Below, piece by piece: positions 1-8,265 of a stretch of DNA of 24,584 bases. The notes under the pieces were generated by a model, which was not told the origin of the DNA, searched no databases, and was given only the letters and a program-made list of their open reading frames with translations. The DNA comes from OFTM291 sp041741375 (GTDB taxonomy: Bacteria > Gemmatimonadota > Gemmatimonadetes > Gemmatimonadales > GWC2-71-9): NCBI GenBank assembly GCA_041741375.1, contig JBGSKF010000111.1, positions 1 to 24,584 of the forward strand, written 5' to 3'. Every line of letters begins with the position of its first letter. Position 1 is the first letter of the stretch. Made by a program: the position numbers and the translations under genes.

Positions 1-132
1 ATGCCGGGGGACAACGTGCAGATGACGATCGAGCTGATCACGCCGATCGCGATGGATGAGGGCCTGCGGTTCGCGATCCGGGAGGGTGGCCGGACGGTGG
101 GCGCAGGGGTGGTCACCAGGATTCTCGAGTAG
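1..132 (+). CDS. tuf: Elongation factor Tu, C-terminal 43 residues (partial)
   Basis: The frame is open from the left edge to a TAG stop. The 43 residues read as the end of EF-Tu domain 3: MPGDNVQMTIELI near the start, then GLRFAIREGGRTVGAGVVT, ending RILE. This part of the protein contacts aminoacyl-tRNA during delivery to the ribosome. The first ATG in the window is an internal methionine, not the start. A 28-base gap separates it from rpsJ, so tuf probably heads the same transcript, as in many str/S10 clusters. Confidence 0.97.
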   Translation: MPGDNVQMTIELITPIAMDEGLRFAIREGGRTVGAGVVTRILE

Positions 133-160
133 TCCGGTCCGTTTTGACGATGAGGCAGGT

Positions 161-469
161 ATGAGCGAACGCATTCGAATCCGGCTCAAGGCTTTCGACC
201 ACGTGGTCCTGGACCAGGCGGCGGCGGACATCGTCCGCACCGTCGAGAAGACGGGAGCCCAGGTGTCCGGGCCGATCCCCCTTCCGGTCAAGACCGAACG
301 GTGGACGGTGTTGCGGAGCCCGCATGTTGACAAGAAGAGCCGGGAACAGTTCGAGCTGCGGACCCACAAGCGCCTGCTCGAAATCAATGAGTCCCGTCCC
401 CAGACCATGGACGCCCTGACCAAGCTTGACCTGCCGGCAGGGGTGGACGTGGAGATCAAGGTCCAATAG
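161..469 (+). CDS. rpsJ: 30S ribosomal protein S10 (uS10)
   Basis: A 102-residue protein, the usual S10 length, starting MSERIRIRLKAFDH. It contains the conserved GPIPLPVK loop and the segment RSPHVDKKSREQFELRTHKR, and ends DVEIKVQ. S10 sits in the head of the 30S subunit and also acts with NusB in transcription antitermination. The frame is open further upstream, but the ATG at 161 is chosen because family homology begins there and a purine-rich GAGGCAGG lies just upstream. It is the first gene after tuf; rplC follows after 2 bases. Confidence 0.97.
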   Translation: MSERIRIRLKAFDHVVLDQAAADIVRTVEKTGAQVSGPIPLPVKTERWTVLRSPHVDKKSREQFELRTHKRLLEINESRPQTMDALTKLDLPAGVDVEIKVQ

Positions 470-471
470 CA

Positions 472-1095
472 ATGAGCACAGGACTGATCGGCCGCAAGCT
501 CGGGATGACTCGGGTGTTCAGCGAGGACGGCAATGCCGTCCCGGTCACCGTCATCGAGGCCGGACCGTGCCGGGTGGTGCAGGTCCAGGAATCACGCCTC
601 CAGCTCGGCTTCGGCGCCAAGCGCGCCACGCGCCAGACCAAGGCGGAACTGGGCCATGCCCGGAAGGCCGGCCTCGACGCCGCCCCCCAGGTGCTCCGGA
701 GCTTCCCCTCGCCCGCCGATGGCCTCACCGCCGGCGACACCGTGACGGTCTCGATCTTCGAGCCGGGCGAACGGGTGAAGGTTACCGGTACGAGCAAGGG
801 CCGCGGGTTCCAGGGTGTGGTGCACCGGCACGGATTCGGCGGCGGCCCCGGAAGCCATGGCAACACGCGGCACCGGAAGCCCGGGTCCATCGGACCGGGC
901 ACCAACCCGTCCCGGGTCATCAAGGGAAAGAAGATGCCGGGGCATCAGGGTGCGGCCCGGCACACCGAGCTCGGCCTCGTGGTCGTGCGGGTGGACGCCG
1001 AGCGCAATCTGCTCTTCATCCGGGGCGCGATTCCCGGGGCCCGGAACGGCATCGTGACCGTGGCCAAACAGGGAGGAAAGAGCCGTCATGCTTGA
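472..1095 (+). CDS. rplC: 50S ribosomal protein L3 (uL3)
   Basis: A 207-residue protein starting MSTGLIGRKLGMTRVF, the L3 signature. The central VTGTSKGRGFQGVVHRHGF and SHGNTRHRKPGSIG segments form the extension that reaches the peptidyl transferase centre. At the position of the glutamine methylated by PrmB in E. coli (AGQMG) this protein has PGHQG, so the modification may be absent or shifted; that alignment is by eye. L3 is an early 50S assembly protein. It follows rpsJ by 2 bases, and its last 8 bases overlap the start of rplD. Confidence 0.97.
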   Translation: MSTGLIGRKLGMTRVFSEDGNAVPVTVIEAGPCRVVQVQESRLQLGFGAKRATRQTKAELGHARKAGLDAAPQVLRSFPSPADGLTAGDTVTVSIFEPGERVKVTGTSKGRGFQGVVHRHGFGGGPGSHGNTRHRKPGSIGPGTNPSRVIKGKKMPGHQGAARHTELGLVVVRVDAERNLLFIRGAIPGARNGIVTVAKQGGKSRHA

Positions 1096-1936
1096 GGCGA
1101 GGCATTGCAGCGCAACGGGAGGCACCCGCGACACGGGGTTCGCGCTTCCGTCCGATTATTTCGATGGCACGGTGAACACCGCCGTTCTGCACCAGGCGAT
1201 CAAGACTTTCCTGGGCAACCAGCGACAGGGCACCGCGTCCACGAAGACGCGGAGCCACATCTCCGGTGGCAACCAGAAGCCGTGGAAGCAGAAGGGAACC
1301 GGGCGGGCCCGGCAAGGGACCACGCGGGCGCCCCATTGGCGGGGCGGTGGCGTGGTGTTCGGTCCCCACCCGCGGGACTACCGGACGGGGTTGCCGAAGA
1401 AGGTGCGGCAGCTGGCGCGGAAGTCGGCGCTCAATGCGCGGGCCCGAGAGGGCGCGCTGATCGTGATTGATCGCCTGGCCTTCGAGAGCCCGAAGACGAG
1501 CGCATTCGCCGCCATTCTGGAGCAGCTGGGGCTGACGGGCCAGAAGGTTCTGGTCCTGACCCACGGGCAGAATCCCCAGGCCTGGCTCAGCGCCCGGAAC
1601 ATCCCGGGGATCCGAATCATGCCCTGGAGCGACGCCGCCCCGTACGACATCATCTGGTCCTCGTCGGTTCTCGTGGAAGCAGGCGCCCTCGCCGGCGGTG
1701 AGGTGATCGAGGGAGCGGAGACGACAGAGGAAACGACCGGCGCGGCCCCCGCCACGCGGAAGGCGCCGGCGCGCGCGAGGAAGGCCAATGTCGGCAAGGT
1801 GGCTTCGGCGAAGAAGACCAAGGCCGCCGCGAAGACCCCGGCCCGCAGGACGGCCGCCACAAAGGCTCCGGCGAAGAAGGCGGCCACCAAGTCGGCCTCC
1901 CGGAAGTCATCTGACACCCCGAAGGGAGGGAAGTGA
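1088..1936 (+). CDS. rplD: 50S ribosomal protein L4 with a Lys/Ala-rich C-terminal tail
   Basis: Residues 1 to about 205 are a normal bacterial L4: the extended loop has KTRSHISGGNQKPWKQKGTG and GRARQGTTRAPHWRGGG, followed by the alpha/beta domain. L4 lines the exit tunnel and in some bacteria represses the S10 operon. The total of 282 residues is about 75 longer than usual. From residue 206 the protein becomes a low-complexity Ala/Lys/Thr/Arg tail (KAPARARKA, KKTKAAAKT, APAKKAATK) resembling histone H1 or bacterial Hc1-type DNA-binding tails. The ATG overlaps rplC by 8 bases and is preceded by GGGAGGA. The stop overlaps the rplW ATG by one base. Confidence 0.96.
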   Translation: MLEARHCSATGGTRDTGFALPSDYFDGTVNTAVLHQAIKTFLGNQRQGTASTKTRSHISGGNQKPWKQKGTGRARQGTTRAPHWRGGGVVFGPHPRDYRTGLPKKVRQLARKSALNARAREGALIVIDRLAFESPKTSAFAAILEQLGLTGQKVLVLTHGQNPQAWLSARNIPGIRIMPWSDAAPYDIIWSSSVLVEAGALAGGEVIEGAETTEETTGAAPATRKAPARARKANVGKVASAKKTKAAAKTPARRTAATKAPAKKAATKSASRKSSDTPKGGK

Positions 1937-2223
1937 TGCCCACCCTGTACGAGACCGTGGTGCGGCCTCTCGTGACCGAGAAGAGCTCCGCCGCCTACCA
2001 GAACCGCAAGGAGTACACCTTCGAGGTGCATCCGGCGGCGAGCAAGGGACAGATCCGGGAGGCGTTGCAGACGCTCTTCGGGGTCACGGTCACCGATGTC
2101 CGCACCATGCAGATGCGCCGGAATGAAGTCACGCGCGGACGGACCCGCGGGACTACGGCTGCCTGGAAGAAAGCCGTTGTCACGCTCAAGGACGGCGACT
2201 CCATCGCCGTGTTCGAGGGCTGA
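1936..2223 (+). CDS. rplW: 50S ribosomal protein L23 (uL23)
   Basis: A 95-residue protein starting MPTLYETVVRPLVTEKSS, the L23 signature, with YTFEVHPAASKGQIREAL and the basic MQMRRNEVTRGRTRG segment. L23 surrounds the tunnel exit and is the docking site for trigger factor and SRP. A GTG at 1933 is in frame, but the ATG at 1936, overlapping the rplD stop as TGATG, gives the family N-terminus. rplB follows after two bases. Confidence 0.96.
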   Translation: MPTLYETVVRPLVTEKSSAAYQNRKEYTFEVHPAASKGQIREALQTLFGVTVTDVRTMQMRRNEVTRGRTRGTTAAWKKAVVTLKDGDSIAVFEG

Positions 2224-2225
2224 TC

Positions 2226-3065
2226 ATGAGCATTCGACAGTTTCGCCCCATGACCGCGGCAACCCGGTTCAAGTCGGTCTCCGGATTCGACGAGATCACC
2301 CGGGGTACGCCCGAGAAGTCGCTGGTGGAGCCCCTCACGAAGTCGGGGGGACGCAACAACCTCGGCCACCTCACCCTGCGCCACCGGGGCGGCGGGCACA
2401 AGCGCCAGTACCGGGTGATCGACTTCAAGCGCAACAAGATCGGCGTACCGGCCCGGGTGGCGGAAATCGAGTACGACCCGAACCGCAGCGCGCGGATCGC
2501 CCTGCTGGTCTACGCCGACGGGGAGAAGCGCTACATCCTCCACCCGGCGGGGCTGAAGCAGGGGGACACGGTGATCGCGGGCCCCGGCAGCGAACCCCGC
2601 ACCGGCAATGCGCTCCCGCTCGGCGAAGTGCCCCTCGGCATGTCGGTGCACAACATCGAGCTCAAGATCGGCAAGGGCGGCCAGATGGCCCGGAGCGCCG
2701 GATCCCACGCGCAGGTCGTGGCTCGAGAGGGCGATTACGTGACGCTCCGGCTGCGGTCGAGCGAGATGCGCCTCGTGCATCAGCGGTGCATGGCCACCAT
2801 GGGTGAGGTGGGCAATGCGGACCACGAGTTGCTCTCCGTGGGCAAGGCCGGAAAGACCCGGTGGCTGGGTCGGCGCCCCAAGGTGCGTGGTGTGGCGATG
2901 AACCCGGTGGACCATCCGCTGGGTGGAGGCGAAGGCAAGACCTCCGGGGGGCGGCCGCCGGTGTCGCCGTGGGGCCTGGTGGAAGGCAAGAAGACCCGGA
3001 AGCGGAAGAAGGGCTCGAACAGACTCATCGTGCGCGGCCGCAAGCGCGGGAAGGCGACCAAGTAA
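2226..3065 (+). CDS. rplB: 50S ribosomal protein L2 (uL2)
   Basis: A 279-residue protein of typical length. It has KSGGRNNLGHLTLRHRGGGH near residues 39-58, the OB/SH3-like domains, and the C-terminal NPVDHPLGGGEGKTSGG with the conserved histidine next to the peptidyl transferase centre. L2 is needed for subunit association. The start is the first ATG after the rplW stop, in the arrangement TGA-TC-ATG, with no clear Shine-Dalgarno, which suggests translational coupling. The TAA stop shares one base with the rpsS ATG. Confidence 0.97.
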   Translation: MSIRQFRPMTAATRFKSVSGFDEITRGTPEKSLVEPLTKSGGRNNLGHLTLRHRGGGHKRQYRVIDFKRNKIGVPARVAEIEYDPNRSARIALLVYADGEKRYILHPAGLKQGDTVIAGPGSEPRTGNALPLGEVPLGMSVHNIELKIGKGGQMARSAGSHAQVVAREGDYVTLRLRSSEMRLVHQRCMATMGEVGNADHELLSVGKAGKTRWLGRRPKVRGVAMNPVDHPLGGGEGKTSGGRPPVSPWGLVEGKKTRKRKKGSNRLIVRGRKRGKATK

Positions 3066-3352
3066 TGGGACGCAGCATCAAGAAGGGCCCGTTCGTGCAG
3101 GAGGCGTTGCTGCTCAAGGTAAGCGCCATGACTGCCAGGAACGAGAAGAAGCCCATCAAGACGTGGAGCCGGGCGAGCACCATTCTCCCGGAGTTCGTCG
3201 GGCACACCTTTGCCGTGCACAACGGCAACAAGTTCATTCCCGTGTACTGCACGGAGAACATGGTGGGGCACAAGCTTGGAGAGTTTGCCCCGACCCGCCT
3301 GTTCCGCGGACATAGCGGCAAGCTGGTGGACAAGAAGGCGAAGCCGGAGTGA
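3065..3352 (+). CDS. rpsS: 30S ribosomal protein S19 (uS19)
   Basis: A 95-residue protein starting MGRSIKKGPFV, with KTWSRASTILPEFVGHTFAV and GHKLGEFAPTRLFRGH, all diagnostic of S19. It forms a complex with S13 in the 30S head. The frame is open further upstream, but the ATG at 3065 gives the exact family start and overlaps the rplB stop by one base. The stop lies inside the possible GTG start of rplV. Confidence 0.97.
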   Translation: MGRSIKKGPFVQEALLLKVSAMTARNEKKPIKTWSRASTILPEFVGHTFAVHNGNKFIPVYCTENMVGHKLGEFAPTRLFRGHSGKLVDKKAKPE

Positions 3353-3354
3353 TC

Positions 3355-3711
3355 ATGCACGGACATGCGATTCAACGCACGGTGCGGCAGTCGCCGCGGA
3401 AGATGCGGCTCGTGATCGACCTGATCCGGGGCCGGGATGTGAATGAGGCCTACGCGATCTTGAAGTTCAACAAGAAGCACGCGGCCAAGCAGATCGCCAA
3501 GACGCTGCGGTCCGCGGTGGCGAACGCCGAGCAGCATGCCCTGCGGGACAATGAGCCGTTTGACGCCGACCGGCTTCTGGTGTCCAAGGCGATCGTGAAC
3601 GCGGGGCAGACGCTCGGCCGCTTTCACGCCGCCGCGCAGGGGCGCGCCACGCCGATCCGGAAGCGGACGAGCCATGTGGAGATTCACGTGGCGAGCAAGG
3701 AGACTGCCTGA
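3355..3711 (+). CDS. rplV: 50S ribosomal protein L22 (uL22)
   Basis: A 118-residue protein with AIQRTVRQSPRKMRLVIDLIRG at the N-terminus and the tunnel-lining beta hairpin near the C-terminus (GRFHAAAQGRATPIRKRTSHVEI). L22 and L4 form the tunnel constriction. The start could be GTG at 3349 or ATG at 3355; the ATG is preferred because it leaves a compact N-terminus and repeats the TGA-TC-ATG junction seen before rplB and rplX. The stop overlaps the rpsC ATG by one base. Confidence 0.95.
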   Translation: MHGHAIQRTVRQSPRKMRLVIDLIRGRDVNEAYAILKFNKKHAAKQIAKTLRSAVANAEQHALRDNEPFDADRLLVSKAIVNAGQTLGRFHAAAQGRATPIRKRTSHVEIHVASKETA

Positions 3712-4370
3712 TGGGCCAGAAGACACATCCAATCGGATTCCGCCTCGGGATCGTGAAGCCGTGGACGTCGCGTTGGTTCGGCGGGCGGGACATGCCAGCC
3801 ATGCTGAAGGAAGACGAGCTGATCCGGCGGTATCTGATGACCCGGCTCGGCCACGCGGCGATCGCCGAGATCCACATCGAACGGCGGCCCGGCAAGGTCA
3901 CCGTGACGGTGCACACGGGCCGCCCCGGGGTGGTGATCGGGAAGAAGGGCGCCGAGGTGGATAAGCTGCGGGACGAGCTGGCTCAGCTCACCGGCAAGGA
4001 TGCGGCGATCAACGTCGAGGAGATCAAGCGTCCCGAGACGTCGGCCCAGCTGGTCGCGGACAACATCGCTCATCAGCTCAAGCAGCGGATCTCCTTCCGC
4101 CGGGCGATGAAGCGGGCGCTGCAGGCCGCCATGCGGATGGGAGCCCAGGGGATCAAGGTGCGGGTGTCGGGACGCCTGGGGGGAGCGGAGATCGCCCGGA
4201 CCGAGGGGTATCACGAGGGCCGGGTGCCGCTGCACACGCTGCGGGCTGACATCGATTATGCGACGGCCACGGCTCGGACGACCTACGGGGCGATCGGGAT
4301 CAAGGTCTGGATCTTCAAGGGTGAGGTGGTCGAGGATGTGACCGGCCGCACCTACAGTACAGGAGCCTGA
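3711..4370 (+). CDS. rpsC: 30S ribosomal protein S3 (uS3)
   Basis: A 219-residue protein starting MGQKTHPIGFRLGI. A type II KH RNA-binding domain follows with GRPGVVIGKKGAEVDKL at about residues 65-82, then the C-terminal domain with RVSGRLGGAEIART and GIKVWIFKGEV. S3 lines the mRNA entry channel with S4 and S5 and contributes to helicase activity. AAGGAG precedes the start, and the ATG overlaps the rplV stop by one base. Confidence 0.97.
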   Translation: MGQKTHPIGFRLGIVKPWTSRWFGGRDMPAMLKEDELIRRYLMTRLGHAAIAEIHIERRPGKVTVTVHTGRPGVVIGKKGAEVDKLRDELAQLTGKDAAINVEEIKRPETSAQLVADNIAHQLKQRISFRRAMKRALQAAMRMGAQGIKVRVSGRLGGAEIARTEGYHEGRVPLHTLRADIDYATATARTTYGAIGIKVWIFKGEVVEDVTGRTYSTGA

Positions 4371-4374
4371 GATC

Positions 4375-4788
<414 letters not shown>

Positions 4789-4789
4789 C

Positions 4790-4990
4790 ATGCGTGCGAG
4801 TGAACTGGCCGATCTGTCGGTCGAGGAGCTGGAGGGCAAGCTGGCCGAGCTGACCGAGGAGCGTTTCCGGCTCCGGTTCCGCTCCGCCACGGAGGCGATC
4901 GAGAACCCGATCCGGTTCCGGCTGATGCGCCGGGACATCGCCCGGATCAAGACCATTCTGCGCGCCCGAAGCGCGTCAGGGCAGGAGTGA
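4790..4990 (+). CDS. rpmC: 50S ribosomal protein L29 (uL29)
   Basis: A 66-residue helical-hairpin protein starting MRASELADLSVEELEGKLAEL. The second helix reads NPIRFRLMRRDIARIKTIL, the L29 pattern. L29 sits beside L23 at the tunnel exit. The ATG at 4790 is preferred over an in-frame upstream ATG because it follows GAGGAGG at a good distance and begins with family homology. Confidence 0.95.
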   Translation: MRASELADLSVEELEGKLAELTEERFRLRFRSATEAIENPIRFRLMRRDIARIKTILRARSASGQE

Positions 4991-4995
4991 GACCG

Positions 4996-5271
4996 ATGAG
5001 CGAGACACAGCCCTCCGCCGAGCCGCGCCGTGCGCGCAAGGTCCGGACCGGAGTCGTCACGAGCGACAAGATGACGCGCACCGTGACGGTGGAACTGGAA
5101 CGACAGTTTGCGCATCCCGTCTACGGGAAGCAGGTGCTGCGCACGACCCGGCTCAAGGCGCGGGACGACGTGGGCGCCAAGGTGGGGGACACCGTGACGA
5201 TCATGGAGACCCGGCCGATCGCGAAGACCGTCTGCTGGCGGGTCCTCGAGATCGTCAAGCGGGCCAAGTAG
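4996..5271 (+). CDS. rpsQ: 30S ribosomal protein S17 (uS17)
   Basis: A 91-residue OB-fold protein. RKVRTGVVTSDKMTRTVTVELER and HPVYGKQVLRTTRLKARDD are the S17 signature, and ETRPIAKTVCWRVLEIVK is near the end. S17 is a primary 16S rRNA binder. A GTG at 4987 overlapping the rpmC stop is possible, but the ATG at 4996 is more likely. The first dozen residues (SETQPSAEPRRARK) form a slightly longer polar N-terminus than usual. Confidence 0.95.
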   Translation: MSETQPSAEPRRARKVRTGVVTSDKMTRTVTVELERQFAHPVYGKQVLRTTRLKARDDVGAKVGDTVTIMETRPIAKTVCWRVLEIVKRAK

Positions 5272-5299
5272 GCCGGACCGGCACCGACAGGAGCGGGAC

Positions 5300-5668
5300 A
5301 TGGTACAACAGGAAACGATTCTCCGCATCGCGGACAACTCAGGCGCTCGCAAGGCGCTGGTGATCCGGGTGCTGGGGGGCAGCAAGCGCCGGTATGCCGG
5401 TCTGGGCGACCGGGTTGTCGTGGCCATCAAGGACGCGATCCCGACCGGACAGGTCAAGAAGGGGGAGGTGGCCAAGGCGGTCATCGTGCGCACCGTGAAG
5501 GAAACCCGCCGCAAGGACGGCTCCTACATCCGGTTCGACGAGAACGCCGCGGTCCTGATCACCGACAATGGCGAGCCTCGGGCCACCCGCATCTTCGGTC
5601 CCGTGGCGCGCGAACTGCGCGACAAGCGGTACATGAAGATAGTGTCCCTGGCGCCCGAGGTACTCTGA
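5300..5668 (+). CDS. rplN: 50S ribosomal protein L14 (uL14)
   Basis: A 122-residue protein starting MVQQETILRIADNSGARKAL, with the L14 signature GLGDRVVVAIKDAIP and the ending DKRYMKIVSLAPEVL, exactly the family length. L14 lies at the subunit interface and forms bridge B5/B8; it is also the RsfS binding site. The ATG follows ACAGGAGCGGGAC. The 28-base gap after rpsQ is one of the longest in the cluster and shows no convincing terminator. Confidence 0.97.
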   Translation: MVQQETILRIADNSGARKALVIRVLGGSKRRYAGLGDRVVVAIKDAIPTGQVKKGEVAKAVIVRTVKETRRKDGSYIRFDENAAVLITDNGEPRATRIFGPVARELRDKRYMKIVSLAPEVL

Positions 5669-5670
5669 TC

Positions 5671-6051
5671 ATGAAACCATTGGTCTACAAGAAGTCGAAG
5701 CGCATCCGGTCGGCGCGGCCGGTTCGGGCCCGGATGCCGATCACCAAGGGGGACACCGTGCAGGTGATCTCCGGGGATGACAAGGGCAAGCAGGCCCGGG
5801 TGCTGCTGGTGCACCTGAAGACCGGACGGGTCACCCTGGAAGGGGTGAACGTGGTGAAGCGCCACCGCCGGGCCACCGAGACCACCGAGGCCGGCATCGT
5901 GGAGTTCCCGGCCCCGATTCACCACTCCAAGGTGATGCTGCTGGATCCGGCGTCCGGTGCCCCGACGCGGGTGCGCCGCCGGCAGGACCAGGACGGGACC
6001 ATCGAACGGATCGCCGTCAAGAGTGGACAACCGATTCCGAGGACGCGGTAA
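5671..6051 (+). CDS. rplX: 50S ribosomal protein L24 (uL24)
   Basis: A 126-residue protein. Residues 1-21 are an extra basic segment (KPLVYKKSKRIRSARPVRAR), after which the normal L24 begins with MPITKGDTVQVISGDDKGKQ, a KOW motif. GVNVVKRHRRATETTEAGI and HHSKVMLLDPASGAPTRV follow. L24 initiates 50S assembly. An internal ATG at the KOW domain (about 5734) could give a standard-length protein, but the upstream ATG sits in the TGA-TC-ATG junction used by neighbouring genes, so the long form is favoured. Confidence 0.94.
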   Translation: MKPLVYKKSKRIRSARPVRARMPITKGDTVQVISGDDKGKQARVLLVHLKTGRVTLEGVNVVKRHRRATETTEAGIVEFPAPIHHSKVMLLDPASGAPTRVRRRQDQDGTIERIAVKSGQPIPRTR

Positions 6052-6053
6052 TC

Positions 6054-6728
6054 ATGGCTCAGCAGAAGCAGGCCAAGCCGCCCGCCAAGGGCGCCCCTCC
6101 GGCGGCGAGCAAGAAGGAGAAGCTCTCCGTGGGGGACACCGATCCGGCGCCCAAGGTGAGCGACGGTATCCCGCGGCTCCAGACCCGGTATCTGGAATCG
6201 ATCCGGCCGCGCCTGGCCATGGAGTTCGGGTTTGCCAATCCGAACCAGATCCCCCGGATCAGCAAGATCGTGCTGAACGTCGGGGTGGGCGACGCGAACA
6301 AGAACCCGAAGCAGCTCGAGGCGGTCGTGCGGGAGCTGGCCCAGGTCACCGGGCAACGGCCCGTCGTGACGCGCGCCAAGAAGTCGATTGCCAACTTCAA
6401 CCTGCGGGCCGGAATGCCGGTGGGGGCGTCGGTGACGCTTCGGGGTCCGCGGATGTACGAGTTCCTGGACCGTTTCATCACCCTGGCCCTGCCGCGGGTG
6501 AGGGACTTCCGGGGCCTGCCGGAACGAAGCTTTGATGGCCGGGGGAACTACACCTTCGGGATCAAGGAACAACTGATTTTTCCCGAGATCGACTACGACA
6601 AGGTCGAGAAGATCCACGGGATGGACATTACCATCGTGACCACCGCCCAGCGAGACGACCTTGCCATGGCGCTCCTGCGGGAATTCGGGTGGCCGTTCCG
6701 GGGGGAAACCCCGCTGCAAGTCGCATAA
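6054..6728 (+). CDS. rplE: 50S ribosomal protein L5 (uL5) with basic N-terminal extension
   Basis: A 224-residue protein, about 40 longer than typical bacterial L5. Residues 1-40 are low-complexity and Lys/Ala/Pro-rich (QQKQAKPPAKGAPPAASKK). From about residue 42 it is normal L5: RYLESIRPRLAMEFGFANPNQ, PRISKIVLNVGVGDA, RGPRMYEFLDRFI and GRGNYTFGIKEQLIFPEI. L5 binds 5S rRNA and forms bridge B1b. It begins two bases after the rplX stop (TAA-TC-ATG). Confidence 0.95.
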   Translation: MAQQKQAKPPAKGAPPAASKKEKLSVGDTDPAPKVSDGIPRLQTRYLESIRPRLAMEFGFANPNQIPRISKIVLNVGVGDANKNPKQLEAVVRELAQVTGQRPVVTRAKKSIANFNLRAGMPVGASVTLRGPRMYEFLDRFITLALPRVRDFRGLPERSFDGRGNYTFGIKEQLIFPEIDYDKVEKIHGMDITIVTTAQRDDLAMALLREFGWPFRGETPLQVA

Positions 6729-6746
6729 GGGCGAGGAGAAAGACCC

Positions 6747-6932
6747 ATGGCCAAGACCTGCTGGATCGAGCGTGCCAAGCGGCCGCCGAAGTTCAAGAGC
6801 CGAGTCGTGCGCCGCTGCCAGCGGTGTGGACGCGTCCGCGCGGTGCTGCGCCGGTTTGGCCTCTGCCGCATCTGTTTTCGTGAGCTCGCGCTCCGGGGGG
6901 AAATCCCGGGCGTGCGCAAGGCCAGTTGGTAG
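6747..6932 (+). CDS. rpsN: 30S ribosomal protein S14, zinc-binding type
   Basis: A 61-residue protein starting MAKTCWIERAKRPPKFK. Two CxxC pairs at C24/C27 and C40/C43 form the zinc knuckle, followed by FRELALRGEIPGVRKASW. This is the short zinc-containing (type Z) S14, as opposed to the roughly 100-residue zinc-free form. The ATG follows GCGAGGAGAAAG. It lies 18 bases after rplE and 15 before rpsH, the standard spc order. Confidence 0.97.
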   Translation: MAKTCWIERAKRPPKFKSRVVRRCQRCGRVRAVLRRFGLCRICFRELALRGEIPGVRKASW

Positions 6933-6947
6933 GAGGAAGGGCCCAGG

Positions 6948-7343
6948 ATGAGCATGACTGACCCCATCGCGGATATGCTGACCCGCATCCGCAACGCTTG
7001 CAGTGCCGGGCACCGGCGCGTCGACATTCCCGCCTCGAAGTTCAAGGCGGAGGTGGCGCGCCTGCTGCGCGACAATCACTATATCGCCGACTACAAGATG
7101 CTGGACGGCGATGGACGCGGTGTGCTCCGGCTGTATCTCCGGTACCACAACGAGCTTCCCGTGATCCGGGAGGTCCAACGCGTCTCGTCTCCCGGCCTTC
7201 GGCGGTTCGTCCGGTGCCGGGACATTCCGCGGGTGCGGAACGGCCTCGGGATGGCGATCGTGTCGACCCCCAAGGGGTTGATGTCCGATCGGGACGCCCG
7301 GAGCGCCAACCTTGGCGGCGAACTTGTCGCCGTGATCTGGTAG
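6948..7343 (+). CDS. rpsH: 30S ribosomal protein S8 (uS8)
   Basis: A 131-residue protein starting MSMTDPIADMLTRIRNA, with the S8 C-terminal signature GLGMAIVSTPKGLMSDRDA and the end GGELVAVIW. S8 is a primary binder of the 16S rRNA central domain and in E. coli the translational repressor of the spc operon. The ATG at 6948 is better placed after GGAGGAAGGGC than the second ATG two codons on. Confidence 0.97.
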   Translation: MSMTDPIADMLTRIRNACSAGHRRVDIPASKFKAEVARLLRDNHYIADYKMLDGDGRGVLRLYLRYHNELPVIREVQRVSSPGLRRFVRCRDIPRVRNGLGMAIVSTPKGLMSDRDARSANLGGELVAVIW

Positions 7344-7353
7344 GAGGCCGTCC

Positions 7354-7893
7354 ATGTCCCGTATCGGCAAGAAGCCCGTCCCCATTCCGGGGGGAGTGAC
7401 GATCACACTCCAGGGGAACCACATCGCGGTCAAGGGGCCCAAGGGCGAACTCGCCCGGAGCCTCCCGGCCGACATGCGGGTGGCCCACGAGGGTGAGACC
7501 ATCGTCGTGACCCGTCCGGGGGATGAACCCCGGCACAAGGCCCTGCACGGTCTGACCCGCACCCTGGTGGCCAACATGGTCGAGGGGGTGTCGAAGGGGT
7601 TTGAGAAGGTCCTGGAGATCCAGGGTGTCGGGTACAAGGCCGAACCCACGGCCACGGGAGTGAAGATGGTGGTCGGGTACTCTCACCCGGTGGAGTACGC
7701 CGCCCCCGCGGGGATCACCCTGACCGTCGAGAGCAACACGGTCGTGAAGGTGTCGGGAGCGAACAAGGAAATGGTGGGCCAGGTGGCCGCCGAACTTCGG
7801 GGGGTCCGGCCTCCCGAGCCCTACAAGGGCAAGGGCGTCCGGTATCGGGGTGAACAGGTGCGCCGCAAGGCCGGCAAGACAGGAGCGAAGTAA
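7354..7893 (+). CDS. rplF: 50S ribosomal protein L6 (uL6)
   Basis: A 179-residue protein starting MSRIGKKPVPIP. It has the duplicated L6 fold and the C-terminal signature GVRPPEPYKGKGVRYRGEQV, followed by RRKAGKTGAK. L6 sits near the sarcin-ricin loop and supports factor binding. The start follows TAGGAGG. The stop codon directly abuts the rplR ATG. Confidence 0.97.
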   Translation: MSRIGKKPVPIPGGVTITLQGNHIAVKGPKGELARSLPADMRVAHEGETIVVTRPGDEPRHKALHGLTRTLVANMVEGVSKGFEKVLEIQGVGYKAEPTATGVKMVVGYSHPVEYAAPAGITLTVESNTVVKVSGANKEMVGQVAAELRGVRPPEPYKGKGVRYRGEQVRRKAGKTGAK

Positions 7894-8265
7894 ATGCGTC
7901 CCATTCATGCGCCGAAGACTCGCGAAGAACGCCGGTACTGGCGCCACCTTCGGGTCCGGAAAAGGCTGTCGGGCACGGCGGATCGGCCCCGGCTCGTGGT
8001 GTTCCGTTCGCTCAAGCACGTCTATGCCCAGCTCGTCGACGACGATCGCGGAGTGACCCTCCTCGGCGTCAGCGACCTGAGCGAGGGCTTGCAGGCCGAC
8101 GGCGCCGGAAAGACCGCCCGGAGTCGCGCGGCGGGCAAGTTGCTCGCGGAGCGGGCTCTCGCGGCCGGCGTGACGCGGGTGGTTTTCGATCGTGCGGGTT
8201 ATCGCTACCATGGCCGGGTGCAGGCTGTCGCCGACGGCGCCCGTGAAGGGGGATTGGAGTTCTGA
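7894..8265 (+). CDS. rplR: 50S ribosomal protein L18 (uL18)
   Basis: A 123-residue protein with RRYWRHLRVRKRLSGTADRP and RLVVFRSLKHVYAQLVDDD, then GKLLAERALAAGVTRVVFDR and YRYHGRVQAVADGAREGGL, all standard L18 blocks. It binds 5S rRNA with L5. The ATG immediately follows the rplF TAA. The TGA overlaps the rpsE ATG by one base. Confidence 0.97.
   Translation: MRPIHAPKTREERRYWRHLRVRKRLSGTADRPRLVVFRSLKHVYAQLVDDDRGVTLLGVSDLSEGLQADGAGKTARSRAAGKLLAERALAAGVTRVVFDRAGYRYHGRVQAVADGAREGGLEF

Noticed and set aside
5919..7655. 578-residue open frame on the - strand across rplX to rplF
   Set aside because: It is antisense to six conserved ribosomal protein genes and has no recognisable motif.
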